DNA of 64,000 nt from Micromonospora_I sp040659735 (GTDB taxonomy: Bacteria > Actinomycetota > Actinomycetes > Mycobacteriales > Micromonosporaceae): assembly GCF_040659735.1 (NCBI RefSeq), contig NZ_JBFANZ010000002.1, positions 124,001 to 188,000 of the forward strand. Reading direction: 5' to 3'. The translations under genes were made by a program, and so were the position numbers. This document shows positions 16,770-24,916 of the stretch, piece by piece (position 1 is the first letter of the stretch; the number at the start of each line of letters is the position of its first letter). A model generated the notes under the pieces. The model was not told the origin of the DNA and did not search any database. It saw only the letters and a list, made by a program, of their open reading frames with translations.

Positions 16770-17945
16770 ATGCCCTACTACCGCAGCGTCGGCGAGCTGC
16801 CCCGTAAGCGGCACACCCAGTTCCGACAGCCGGACGGCACCCTCTACGCCGAGGAGCTGATGGGCCAGGAGGGCTTCTCCTCCGACTCCTCGCTCCTCTA
16901 CCACCGCCACCTGCCGACCGCGATCGTGGCCGCCGAGGAGTTCAACCCACCGGCGTGGTCGCGCGTGCCGAACCGCCCACTCAAGCCCCGGCACCTGCGC
17001 ACCCACAAGCTCGACGGGGTCGGAGCCGATCCCGTGCTCGGGCGCCAGCATCTGCTCGCCAACGACGACGTCCGCGTCTCGTACGTCGTCGCGGACCGCC
17101 CCTCCCCGCTGTACCGCAACGCCATCGGCGACGAATGCCTCTACGTCGAGTCCGGGGCCGCCAGGATCGAGTCCCCCTTCGGGGCGCTCGACGTCGCCGC
17201 CGGCGATTACGTGATCATCCCGACCTCGGTCATCCACCGGATCGTCCCCGTCGGGCCCGGGCCGCTCCGCCTGCTGACCATCGAGGCGACCGGCCACATC
17301 GGCCCGCCCAAGCGTTATCTGTCGGTGCGCGGGCAGTTCCTCGAGCACGCGCCCTACTGCGAACGCGACGTACGCGGACCGGACCAGCCGCTGCTCGTCG
17401 ACGGCGAGGACGTCGAGGTCTACGTGCAGCACCGGCGCGGCTGGACCCGCTACGTCTACGCCAACCACCCGTTCGACGTGGTCGGCTGGGACGGCCACCT
17501 CTACCCGTGGGCCTTCTCGATCCACGACTTCGAGCCGATCACCGGACGAATCCATCAGCCCCCGCCGGTGCACCAGACCTTCCAGGGTCCCAACTTCGTC
17601 ATCTGCTCGTTCGTCCCGCGCAAGGTCGACTATCACCCCCTGGCCATCCCCGTGCCGTACAACCACCACAACGTGGACTCGGACGAGATGCTCTTCTACA
17701 CCGGCGGCAACTACGAGGCGCGGCGCGGCTCCGGCATCGAGCAGGGGTCCATCTCGCTGCACCCGGCGGGCTTCACCCACGGACCGCAGCCGGGCGCCGC
17801 CGAGCGCGCGATCGGCGCGGACTACTTCGACGAGCTCGCGGTCATGGTCGACACGTTCCGGCCGCTCGATCTGTGCGAACCCGCGCTCTCCTGCGAGGAC
17901 AGCGGATACGCCTGGACATGGGCGCGGCGGGGTCCGTCCGCCTAG
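16770..17945 (+). CDS. hmgA: Homogentisate 1,2-dioxygenase
   Basis: Opens the ring of homogentisate to 4-maleylacetoacetate using Fe(II) and O2. The 391 residues have the cupin fold of the family. The metal-ligand region appears as YNHHNVDSDEMLFYTGGNYEAR, followed by SLHPAGFTHGPQPG with the expected His residues. ATG 16770 is chosen over the longer frame because ACGGAGGG is well placed upstream. The gene ends four bases before the converging TPR gene. Confidence 0.95.
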   Translation: MPYYRSVGELPRKRHTQFRQPDGTLYAEELMGQEGFSSDSSLLYHRHLPTAIVAAEEFNPPAWSRVPNRPLKPRHLRTHKLDGVGADPVLGRQHLLANDDVRVSYVVADRPSPLYRNAIGDECLYVESGAARIESPFGALDVAAGDYVIIPTSVIHRIVPVGPGPLRLLTIEATGHIGPPKRYLSVRGQFLEHAPYCERDVRGPDQPLLVDGEDVEVYVQHRRGWTRYVYANHPFDVVGWDGHLYPWAFSIHDFEPITGRIHQPPPVHQTFQGPNFVICSFVPRKVDYHPLAIPVPYNHHNVDSDEMLFYTGGNYEARRGSGIEQGSISLHPAGFTHGPQPGAAERAIGADYFDELAVMVDTFRPLDLCEPALSCEDSGYAWTWARRGPSA

Positions 17946-17948
17946 CCG

Positions 17949-18983
17949 TCACTCCTGCGGCAGGACCTGCCGCCACACCACGAACTCCGCCGCCGCGCCG
18001 ACCGCGATCGCCAGCACCAGCGGCCAGGGCGTGCCGAGGAGCGCGTACAACAGGAGCAGGCAGGGCGCCGCGGCGACCGCGTAGATCGCCAGCGCGAGCG
18101 GACGGTCGGCGCGCAGCAGACCCGGCAGTATCGCGGTGACCGACCCGGGCACCCGGCCGGCGAGCACCCCGGCGGTGACGAAGCCACCGACCGCCAGCAG
18201 CACCGCCCACACCCGCGACATCGGTCCGTTGCCGGCGGCCACGAACGCGACCACCACGGCTGCGACCATGCCGTACCCGGCGCCGTAGAGGACGAGGCGA
18301 CGCAGAGCGGTGCCGGCCGTACGGGGGTCGTCGATCCGGGTCGGCCGCACCACGACGGCGTCGGCGATGTCCTCCAACGCCTCGGCGTAGCGGCGCTGCT
18401 CCAACCGGACCACGCCGATGTCGTGCCGCGCGTCGGCGAGCCGTGGGTCTAGCCGCAGGGCCTCCCGGTAGGCCCGCTCGGCCAGGTCGAAGAGCTCCAG
18501 CCGCGCTGCCACCAGGCTCAGCACCAGATGCGCCTCCGGCTCCTCCGGCGCCAACTCCACGCCGCGCCACGCCGCGTTGAGCGACTGTTGCCCGTTGCGC
18601 GCCTCGGCGAGGATCGCCGCCGCGCTCCGCTGGGCGTAGGCGTCTTCGGGCGCCCGGGCCAGCACGTCGTCGGCCACGCGCGCCGCTTCGGTGAACCGGC
18701 GCAGGTCGGTGAGGGCGAGCCCACGCGCGACGAGCGCGGGGATGACGGTGGGCGCGGCGGAGACCGCCGCGTCGGCCGCCGCCAGCGCGTCGTCCGGCCG
18801 CCGCGCCGCGAGGTGCACGCGGGCCAGCATGGTCAACGTCACCGGATCGCCGGGTCCGAGCGCAACGGCGAAGCCGAGCTCATCCGCCGCCTCGCCATAG
18901 CGGCCGAGATCGGCGAGGAGTCGCGCCCGCTGGAGGTAGCCCTCCGCGGCGGCGTCCTGGTCGGAGGCGGGGTCGCTGGACAC
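17949..18983 (-). CDS. TPR protein with C-terminal membrane domain
   Basis: The protein has 344 residues. About five tetratricopeptide repeats (residues 12-190; for example LLADLGRYGEAADELGFAVALGP and AYREALRLDPRLADARHDIGVV) are followed by about four membrane helices (LVLYGAGYGMVAAVVVAFV, VWAVLLAVGGFVTAGVLAG, and two more). TPRs normally bind other proteins, so this is probably a membrane-tethered scaffold. The GTG at 18983 lies seven bases after a TAGGCT box and has no ribosome site, suggesting a leaderless transcript although ispF ends only 34 bases upstream. Confidence 0.8.
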   Translation of the reverse strand: MSSDPASDQDAAAEGYLQRARLLADLGRYGEAADELGFAVALGPGDPVTLTMLARVHLAARRPDDALAAADAAVSAAPTVIPALVARGLALTDLRRFTEAARVADDVLARAPEDAYAQRSAAAILAEARNGQQSLNAAWRGVELAPEEPEAHLVLSLVAARLELFDLAERAYREALRLDPRLADARHDIGVVRLEQRRYAEALEDIADAVVVRPTRIDDPRTAGTALRRLVLYGAGYGMVAAVVVAFVAAGNGPMSRVWAVLLAVGGFVTAGVLAGRVPGSVTAILPGLLRADRPLALAIYAVAAAPCLLLLYALLGTPWPLVLAIAVGAAAEFVVWRQVLPQE

Positions 18984-18990
18984 GCGGCCG

Positions 18991-18996
18991 AGCCTA
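18991..18996 (-). promoter_or_regulatory. Possible leaderless -10 box
   Basis: TAGGCT on the minus strand, seven bases before GTG 18983. Confidence 0.35.
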
Positions 18997-19017
18997 GCCG
19001 CCCGGCGCCCATCCGGG

Positions 19018-19491
19018 TCAGCGCGGATAGACCATTGCCACCGCGAGGCCGGCCAGCCCTTCACCGCGGCCGGTGAGACCCAGGCCGTCGGTGGTGGTCC
19101 CGGAGACGGTGACTGGCGCGGCGATCGACTCGGAGAGCACCCGCTGCGCCTCGTCGCGACGCGGTCCGATCTTCGGACGCACGCCGATGACCTGGATGGA
19201 GACGTTGCCGATCTCGAAGCCCGCGGCACGTACCCGGCGCGCGGTCTCGGCGAGCAACGTCACCCCGGCCGCCCCGGCCCACTCGGGCTCAGCCACGCCG
19301 TAATTGGCGCCCAGGTCGCCCAGGCCGGCGGCGGACAGCAGCGCGTCGCAGGCCGCGTGGGCGGCGACGTCACCGTCGGAGTGCCCGGCCAGGCCGTCCA
19401 CCCCCGGCCACCGCAGACCCGCCACCCAGCACACCCGGCCGGCTTCGAATGCGTGTACGTCGGTGCCGACGCCGACCCGCGGAATGATCAC
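19018..19491 (-). CDS. ispF: 2-C-methyl-D-erythritol 2,4-cyclodiphosphate synthase
   Basis: Fifth step of the MEP isoprenoid pathway: cyclises 4-diphosphocytidyl-methylerythritol 2-phosphate and releases CMP. The 157 residues match the family size. Metal ligands are visible in GTDVHAF (Asp10, His12) and in GHSDGDVAAHA; GRGEGLAG near the end is also typical. GTG 19491 starts 18 bases after the ispD stop, so the two MEP genes are one operon beneath carD. Isoprenyl units from this pathway could feed the UbiA enzyme encoded nearby. Confidence 0.96.
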   Translation of the reverse strand: MIIPRVGVGTDVHAFEAGRVCWVAGLRWPGVDGLAGHSDGDVAAHAACDALLSAAGLGDLGANYGVAEPEWAGAAGVTLLAETARRVRAAGFEIGNVSIQVIGVRPKIGPRRDEAQRVLSESIAAPVTVSGTTTDGLGLTGRGEGLAGLAVAMVYPR

Positions 19492-19509
19492 GCGGGAAGC
19501 GTACGCCGA

Positions 19510-20211
19510 TCAGTGCGGCGCGGAGGTCGCGAGCAGATGCTCGGCCAGCACCAGGTCAAAGGGCCGGGTGATCTTCATTGCGCGTTCGGAGCCGGCCACC
19601 GTGGTCACACGTACCCCGTGTTTCTCGACGAGCCCCGCGTCATCGGTCAGCGCGTCGCCCGCGGCGGCGTGCGCGGCGGCGAGGACGTCGCGCCGGAAGC
19701 CCTGCGGCGTCTGGACCGCCCGCAGGGCGGACCGGTCGACGGTGCCGAGCACGACACCGTCGGCGGAGACCTCCTTGACGGTGTCGACGACCGGGAGCAC
19801 CGGAATGACCGCGTCGGCTCCGGCCCGCACGGCCGAGGCCACCGACTCGACCAGCGACGGCGGCGCCAGTGCCCGCGCCGCATCATGGACCAGGATGATC
19901 TCCGGGCCGGGCGGCACCGCCCGCAGCGCGGCGGCGACGGACTCCTGCCGGGTGGCGCCCCCCGGTACGACGATGACCGGGGCGACGGCGGCGAGCAACT
20001 CCCGCACGGCATCGAGCTCGGCCGCCGGGGCGGCGATGACGATGGTCCTTACGGACGACGCGGCGGCCACCCGGCGTACGGCGTGCACCAGCAGCGGCTC
20101 ACCACCGAGGAGGCGCAGCGCCTTGGGCGCGCCGGGACCCAGCCGGACGCCGGCGCCGGCAGCCGGAACGAGGACCGCGACGTCACCGCGCGGATTGAGA
20201 TGCGCGGTCAC
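19510..20211 (-). CDS. ispD: 2-C-methyl-D-erythritol 4-phosphate cytidylyltransferase
   Basis: Third step of the MEP pathway: joins CTP to methylerythritol phosphate. In the 233 residues the nucleotide-binding start LVPAAGAGVRLGPGAPKAL (Gly-rich loop with Arg and Lys), the HDAARA motif near residue 120 and TPQGFR near 170 are clear. GTG 20211 lies 63 bases below carD; carD-ispD-ispF is a common actinobacterial order. Confidence 0.96.
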   Translation of the reverse strand: MTAHLNPRGDVAVLVPAAGAGVRLGPGAPKALRLLGGEPLLVHAVRRVAAASSVRTIVIAAPAAELDAVRELLAAVAPVIVVPGGATRQESVAAALRAVPPGPEIILVHDAARALAPPSLVESVASAVRAGADAVIPVLPVVDTVKEVSADGVVLGTVDRSALRAVQTPQGFRRDVLAAAHAAAGDALTDDAGLVEKHGVRVTTVAGSERAMKITRPFDLVLAEHLLATSAPH

Positions 20212-20274
20212 GTCGCGGTCCTCGACTTCGCAGCTTGCGCTGAAAATGGCAACGAACGACTGGCTCAGACAGCC

Positions 20275-20760
20275 TTACGCTTCGCTCAGCACCTTGTCGA
20301 GGAGGTTCTCCGCCTCGTCCTTGGTGCTCTTCTCGGCGAGCGCGACCTCGCCGACGAGAATGTCCCGCGCCTTCGCGAGCATCCGCTTCTCACCCGCAGA
20401 CAGACCGCGCTCCCGCTCCCGGCGCCACAGATCGCGCACGACCTCGGCCACCTTCAGCGGGTTGCCGGACGCCAGCTTCTCCAGATTCGCCTTGTACCGC
20501 CGCGACCAGTTGGTCGGCTCCTCGGTGTGCGGGGCCCGGAGGACGTCGAAGACCTTGCCCAGGCCCTCTTCGCCGACCACTTCGCGCACGCCGACGATCT
20601 CGGCGTTCTCGGCGGGCACCCGCACCGTCAGGTCACCCTGGGCGACCCTGAGAACGAGGTACAGCTTCTCCTCGCCCTTGACGACCCGAGTCTCGATTGC
20701 CTCGATGAGTGCGGCCCCGTGGTGGGGGTAAACAACGGTCTCGCCGACACTGAAAACCAT
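20275..20760 (-). CDS. carD: CarD family RNA polymerase-binding regulator
   Basis: The 161 residues have an N-terminal Tudor-like RNA polymerase-interacting domain (FSVGETVVYPHHGAA) and a C-terminal helical DNA-binding domain (PTNWSRRYKANLEKLASGN; the Trp that wedges into the promoter bubble in mycobacterial CarD is present). CarD binds the polymerase beta subunit and stabilises open complexes, chiefly at rRNA promoters. ATG 20760 is preceded by GAAAGGGG. It is the first gene of the operon with ispD and ispF. Confidence 0.95.
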   Translation of the reverse strand: MVFSVGETVVYPHHGAALIEAIETRVVKGEEKLYLVLRVAQGDLTVRVPAENAEIVGVREVVGEEGLGKVFDVLRAPHTEEPTNWSRRYKANLEKLASGNPLKVAEVVRDLWRRERERGLSAGEKRMLAKARDILVGEVALAEKSTKDEAENLLDKVLSEA

Positions 20761-20787
20761 AGGTTCGAAACCCCTTTCGCTGTGTCT

Positions 20788-20816
20788 AGGGTAACACGCT
20801 CAGGCACCGATGTCCT
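20788..20816 (-). promoter_or_regulatory. carD: Candidate carD promoter
   Basis: On the minus strand AGGACA (20816-20811) and TACCCT (20793-20788) are separated by 17 bases and lie shortly before carD. The rest of the 326-base gap (20761-21086) holds a small perfect hairpin (GTGATC at 20911-20916, GATCAC at 20921-20926) and a relatively AT-rich patch near 20945-20960. I see no gene there. Confidence 0.4.
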
Positions 20817-21086
20817 ACTTCGGTGCTGACCATTAGCCCAGCTCAGAGGCCTTGTGAGAGGTCTTTCTCCGGCTTGACAAGCGGCCGATCCGATGATTTC
20901 GACACGCTCCGTGATCTTTGGATCACCAGCCTGCAAGCATCGTCGTAAATATCGGATGTAGGGCGTTTCGGTGCTTCAAGCATATCTCTCTCCGCACGCG
21001 ACCGACCAGCACTGGCGGTACATGCCCCGATACGGGACCCTGGGCAGAGGCCCCGATCAATCTTCAGGTGACGGCAGGGGGCGGCC

Positions 21087-21830
21087 ATGGCCAGACCGGG
21101 CAACACCGAAGGATGGCCGGACGACCTGCCCGAACTGCCCCCGGGTTGGGGCCCCGTCGTGATCCCGGACGATCCCGCCGAACTCGCCGCGGAAGCCGTC
21201 CTGGTCCGCGCCGAGCTGCGCCGCGAAGCCCTGCTCCACGACCACGGACAACCGGTCGGCGCGCGTGCGTCCGCTCCCGCACCGGACGCTCCCGAGCCGA
21301 TGTCGCTGCGCCTATCCCTGCTCATCATGGCCATCACCGTGCTCACGACATTGGCCAGTCTGTTCGCCGTCACCTGGTCCGGGCCACAACGTCGCCTCGT
21401 CGGACAGACCGGACCGCCCGGCGGCAGCCCGACCATTCGCTCCCTGCCCGCGCTGGAGGTCGTCGACGCGAACGGGGTCACCGTCCCGCTCCGCGGGCTG
21501 CTGCCTGCGGTGATCATGCTGACCGACCGCTGCTCCTGCCCGGAGCAGATCGCGGCGACCGCCGCAGCGGCGCCTACCGGAGTCACGGTCGTGACAGTGA
21601 CCATCGCCACCTCGCCGAGCCCGGCCGTCGGCACGGGGCCGTCCGGTGCGCCCGTACGGGCGCTCGCCGACCCCACCGGCGAACTGCGCGCCTCCGTCAA
21701 GGTCACGGCGTCGCGCGGAACACCCACCGTGCTGCTGGTCGACGCCGCCGCCGACATCGTGCGGTTGGTACCGGCGAGCAGCACAGCGGAGGAGTACCGC
21801 GCCGACCTCGCGCTCCTTGCCGGCCGGTGA
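21087..21830 (+). CDS. Hypothetical membrane-anchored thioredoxin-like protein
   Basis: The protein has 247 residues. A cytoplasmic acidic/Pro-rich start (about 70 residues) precedes one membrane helix (about 73-95) and an outside domain with strand-helix alternation like a degenerate thioredoxin/redoxin fold (ALEVVDANGVTVPLRGLLPAVIML, then DRCSCPEQ). Cys149-Ser-Cys151 lies where a redox motif would be, but the CxxC spacing is not kept. It converges on the polyketide synthase gene. A role in thiol chemistry outside the cell is possible but unproven. Confidence 0.65.
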   Translation: MARPGNTEGWPDDLPELPPGWGPVVIPDDPAELAAEAVLVRAELRREALLHDHGQPVGARASAPAPDAPEPMSLRLSLLIMAITVLTTLASLFAVTWSGPQRRLVGQTGPPGGSPTIRSLPALEVVDANGVTVPLRGLLPAVIMLTDRCSCPEQIAATAAAAPTGVTVVTVTIATSPSPAVGTGPSGAPVRALADPTGELRASVKVTASRGTPTVLLVDAAADIVRLVPASSTAEEYRADLALLAGR

Positions 21831-21859
21831 GGACGGGCAGTCGGCCACGAGCCGGCAGG

Positions 21860-22921
21860 TCATGCCGGTGGCACGTACTCCAGCAGCGCCGCGTAGAGCG
21901 TCAGACCCGGACCGAAGGCGAGCATGACGGTCCATCGTGGTGGACTCGGCGCACGCCGCAGCCGGTCCAGGATCAGCAGCACGGTCGGCGACGAGCAGTT
22001 GCCGTGATCGGCAAGGGTCGCCCGGGACGCCGCCAGGGCCTGCGGGGGCAGACCGAGATGCTGCTCGACGACCGTGAGGATCCGGGGACCGCCGGGATGC
22101 ACCGCCCAGCCGTCCACGTCGGCCACCCCCAGCCCGTGCCGCTCGAGCAGCCGGTCGACGAGCCCACGTACGTGCAGCGAGAGCACCTGGGGCACCCGTG
22201 GTGACAGTCCCATCCGGAACCCGAGGTCCGTCACATCCCAGGTCATGTGGTCCGCGGTGGACGTGTCCGTCACGGCGGCCACCTCGCGCACCGCGTACCC
22301 GGACCCCGCGTGCGGAGCGACCACGACGGCGGCCGCGGCGTCCGAGAAGAGCGCGTGGGCGACGATCTGCTGGGTGTCCACCCTGATCGCCGAGGGCTGC
22401 AGATGCAGGCTGGTCAGCTCCGCGCAGAGCAGCAACGCCGGGCGCCCCCGCGCGGCGACGAAGTCGGTCACCGCGCCCAGGCCGGGCAGGGCGGCGTAGC
22501 AGCCCATGTGCCCGACGAAGAGCCGCTGTGTATCGGCCCCCATGCCCATGTCCCGGGCGAGCAGGATGTCGAGGCCGGGGGTGACGTATCCGGTGCACGA
22601 ACAGACCGCGAACAGCCCGAGGTCGCGGGCGGCCAGTCCGCTCGCGGTCAACGCCCGGTCGACCGCCTCCTTACCGAGCGGCAACGCTTCGACGAGGTAG
22701 CGACGCATGCGCCGCTCCGTCGGCCAGTCCCCGACGTCCTCCAGCAGCGGACTGACCGCTGCCTGCCGCCGGGTCACCCCGGAGTTGGCGAAGATGCGCT
22801 CAGCGAGTGCCCGCGTCGTTCCCGCGTAGCGGTCGGCGAAGAAGCCCCGCCACAGTTCGTCCTGGGTGGTCGAGGGGGGTAGCGCGACACCCAGCCCCGC
22901 GATGACCGGCACGCTCACCAT
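21860..22921 (-). CDS. Type III polyketide synthase
   Basis: A 353-residue homodimeric ketosynthase of the chalcone-synthase family, which condenses malonyl-CoA units onto an acyl starter and cyclises the chain. The catalytic triad is visible: Cys141 in FVGHMGCYAALPG, His275 in WAVHPGGPR and Asn308 in DHGNCSSP; GFGP appears as AFGPGLT near the end. It is the third gene of an operon with a methyltransferase and an acyl-CoA dehydrogenase-like gene, beside a UbiA gene. By comparison with the agq cluster of Actinoplanes missouriensis, it may make alkylresorcinols; that product is an inference. ATG 22921 or GTG 22918, both overlapping the upstream gene. Confidence 0.93.
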   Translation of the reverse strand: MVSVPVIAGLGVALPPSTTQDELWRGFFADRYAGTTRALAERIFANSGVTRRQAAVSPLLEDVGDWPTERRMRRYLVEALPLGKEAVDRALTASGLAARDLGLFAVCSCTGYVTPGLDILLARDMGMGADTQRLFVGHMGCYAALPGLGAVTDFVAARGRPALLLCAELTSLHLQPSAIRVDTQQIVAHALFSDAAAAVVVAPHAGSGYAVREVAAVTDTSTADHMTWDVTDLGFRMGLSPRVPQVLSLHVRGLVDRLLERHGLGVADVDGWAVHPGGPRILTVVEQHLGLPPQALAASRATLADHGNCSSPTVLLILDRLRRAPSPPRWTVMLAFGPGLTLYAALLEYVPPA

Positions 22922-24084
22922 CGGGGCGCCGATCCGTCGCGGTCCGGGTCCCCGCCGAGCGTGGCCACGCCGAGCCAGTCCGCGCAGACGTCGGAGGTGG
23001 GCGGATGCAGCGACCCGCAGCGCGCGTCCCGGTAGAGCCGCTCCAGCGGATGTCCCCGCCGCGTCGCCGACGTCCCCGCCGCCTCGAGCATCGACGCCGC
23101 GACCTCGGCCGCGGTCGTGCCCGCCAGCAGCTTCGCCCGCCACACCCAACGGTTGGTCTCCGTCTCGCCCGGCGCCTCGTCGACCCGGCGCGCCGCCTCG
23201 GCGACCGCCAGGCCGGCCGCCGCGACGCAGGCCTCGGCCCGGCCGATCCGCGACCGGATCGCCGACAGCCCCGCCAGCCGCCGGGCGTTGACATGCTCGA
23301 CCGCCGCGTCGACCGCCGCCTGCGCCACCCCGACGTAGACCGCGGCGTAGCTCGCCACCATCCAGTGCGGCATCAGTTGCGCGACCACCAGGGCCAGGCC
23401 CTCCACCCCGCCCAGCAGGGTGTCGGACGGCACCGTGACGTCCACATGCAGATCGTGCGACGAGGTGGCCCGCATGCCGAGGGAGTCCCAGGTCGGCTCG
23501 ACGTGCAAACCGTCGAGCGTCGCCGGAACGAGGAACTGCGACACCACCGACTGGTCGGCGCCGCTGCGGGCGGCGACCAGGTACGCGTCGGCCTGCCCGG
23601 CGCCCGAACAGAAGCTCTTCGCCCCCTTGATGTGATAGCCGCCGTCGACCGGTTCGTAGACGGTGGCGAGCTGGGAGAGGCGCGAGCCGGCGCCACGCTC
23701 GCTCATCGCCACCGCGTACCAGGCACCGGCCGCCGCCTGCGCCAACAGCCGGTCCCGCGCGGCGAGCGCCTCGTCCGGCACCCCCAACGCCTCGGCCAAC
23801 TCCTCGGTCACCGCGCCGAGCGCCCCGGTCACCGACGCGTGCATGTTGAACACCAGCGCCGTCGCCCCGTTACCCCGCGCCAGCTCGTAGGCGACCGCCG
23901 CGTACTCGGCGAACCCCGCCCCCGAGCCGCCGAGCCGGGCCGGCACCATCAGCCCGAACAGTCCCGCGTCCCGCAGCTCCGCGAAGTCCTCGACCGGAAA
24001 CCCGCCCGTCCGGTCGTACTCTCCGGCCCGCGCCGCCAGCCGCGGCGCCAGCCGGCGCGCCACCCCCACCGCATCCACCGTCAT
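22915..24084 (-). CDS. Acyl-CoA dehydrogenase-like flavoprotein
   Basis: The 389 residues have the three-part acyl-CoA dehydrogenase layout: N-terminal helices (FAELRDAGLFGLMVPARLGGSG), a middle strand domain (AMSERGAGSRLSQLATVYEPVDGGYHIKGAKSFCSG) and a C-terminal helical bundle. FAD binding is expected. In the biosynthetic setting it may not act on acyl-CoA at all: family members such as flavin-dependent hydroxylases share this fold, and ring hydroxylation of an alkylresorcinol ether is the attractive role (inference). ATG 24084 has a GGGGGAA site upstream; the end overlaps the PKS start by seven bases. Confidence 0.85.
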   Translation of the reverse strand: MTVDAVGVARRLAPRLAARAGEYDRTGGFPVEDFAELRDAGLFGLMVPARLGGSGAGFAEYAAVAYELARGNGATALVFNMHASVTGALGAVTEELAEALGVPDEALAARDRLLAQAAAGAWYAVAMSERGAGSRLSQLATVYEPVDGGYHIKGAKSFCSGAGQADAYLVAARSGADQSVVSQFLVPATLDGLHVEPTWDSLGMRATSSHDLHVDVTVPSDTLLGGVEGLALVVAQLMPHWMVASYAAVYVGVAQAAVDAAVEHVNARRLAGLSAIRSRIGRAEACVAAAGLAVAEAARRVDEAPGETETNRWVWRAKLLAGTTAAEVAASMLEAAGTSATRRGHPLERLYRDARCGSLHPPTSDVCADWLGVATLGGDPDRDGSAPRW

Positions 24085-24101
24085 GACTTCCCCCTTCGGT
24101 C

Positions 24102-24848
24102 CTACCCCGTACCCATCGACGCCGGGCGCTTCCCGTCCTTGGCCCCCCGCCCCTGATAGAGCACGGCCGTCGACCAGGTCGGCACGATCTGCGCCCGGCG
24201 GGCGGCGGGCGCCCCCCGGCCCGCCCGCAGCAGCCAGCGCAGCAGGGCGGGGACGGTCGGCCGGACGCCGCGGACCTCCAGGCGCACGCCATGCCGGACG
24301 CATTCCGCCGCGAGCCGCCGCGGGTCGACGAAGAGCGCCGGGTCGTGGATGCCGCGCGGGACCCCGGGCATCCGCTCCCCCAGCCCGACCGCGAGCACCC
24401 GGCTCAGCAGCGTGGCGTTGAGCGTGTCCAGCACGAGCAACCCGCCGGGGCGCAGCACCCGACAGACCTCAGCCACGGTCGCGGTCAGGTCGGGAACGTG
24501 TTCCAACAGCTCACCGGCGGCCACCACGTCCACCGCGCCATCGGCGACCGGAAGCGCCGCGGCGTCACCCACGATCGCGGTCACCCCGTGCTCCGCCGCC
24601 TGATCCAATGCGGAACGCACCAGATCGACGCCGACGTGCCGGTAGCCCTTCGCCCGTATGTGCGGGGCGAGCAGCCCCGCCCCGCACCCGATGTCGAGGA
24701 GCACCGAGTCCGGCCGGCGGGCGGGCGGCACGAGCCTCGCCCGGGCCTCGGCGAGCCAGTGCAGCAGCTCGAAGGCACCATCCGGCCGCCACCATTCCCC
24801 CGCCAGCCGGTCGTACTGCCGGGGATCGTTGCGCGGCAGATTGCGCAT
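24102..24848 (-). CDS. SAM-dependent methyltransferase, UbiG-like
   Basis: The 248-residue class I methyltransferase has motif I VLLDIGCGAGLLAPHI (about residue 48), an acidic residue ending strand 2 (HVGVDLV), the GDAAALPVADG segment and the LEHVPD/VLRPGG motifs. UbiG-type enzymes O-methylate phenolic rings, which suits a resorcinol or hydroquinone. It is the first gene of the three-gene operon, 17 bases before the dehydrogenase-like gene, and is divergent from the UbiA gene by 68 bases. ATG 24848. Confidence 0.88.
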   Translation of the reverse strand: MRNLPRNDPRQYDRLAGEWWRPDGAFELLHWLAEARARLVPPARRPDSVLLDIGCGAGLLAPHIRAKGYRHVGVDLVRSALDQAAEHGVTAIVGDAAALPVADGAVDVVAAGELLEHVPDLTATVAEVCRVLRPGGLLVLDTLNATLLSRVLAVGLGERMPGVPRGIHDPALFVDPRRLAAECVRHGVRLEVRGVRPTVPALLRWLLRAGRGAPAARRAQIVPTWSTAVLYQGRGAKDGKRPASMGTG

Positions 24849-24916
24849 GGTTCTGAGCGTGACACGACCGCCCGGTAACAACCAGACTTCCCCTATGTCA
24901 TCTGGGGTGTTAGGCC

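Noticed and set aside
20761..21086. tRNA or small RNA between carD and the next gene
   Set aside because: There is only a short hairpin and a promoter-like sequence; no cloverleaf and no clear terminator.
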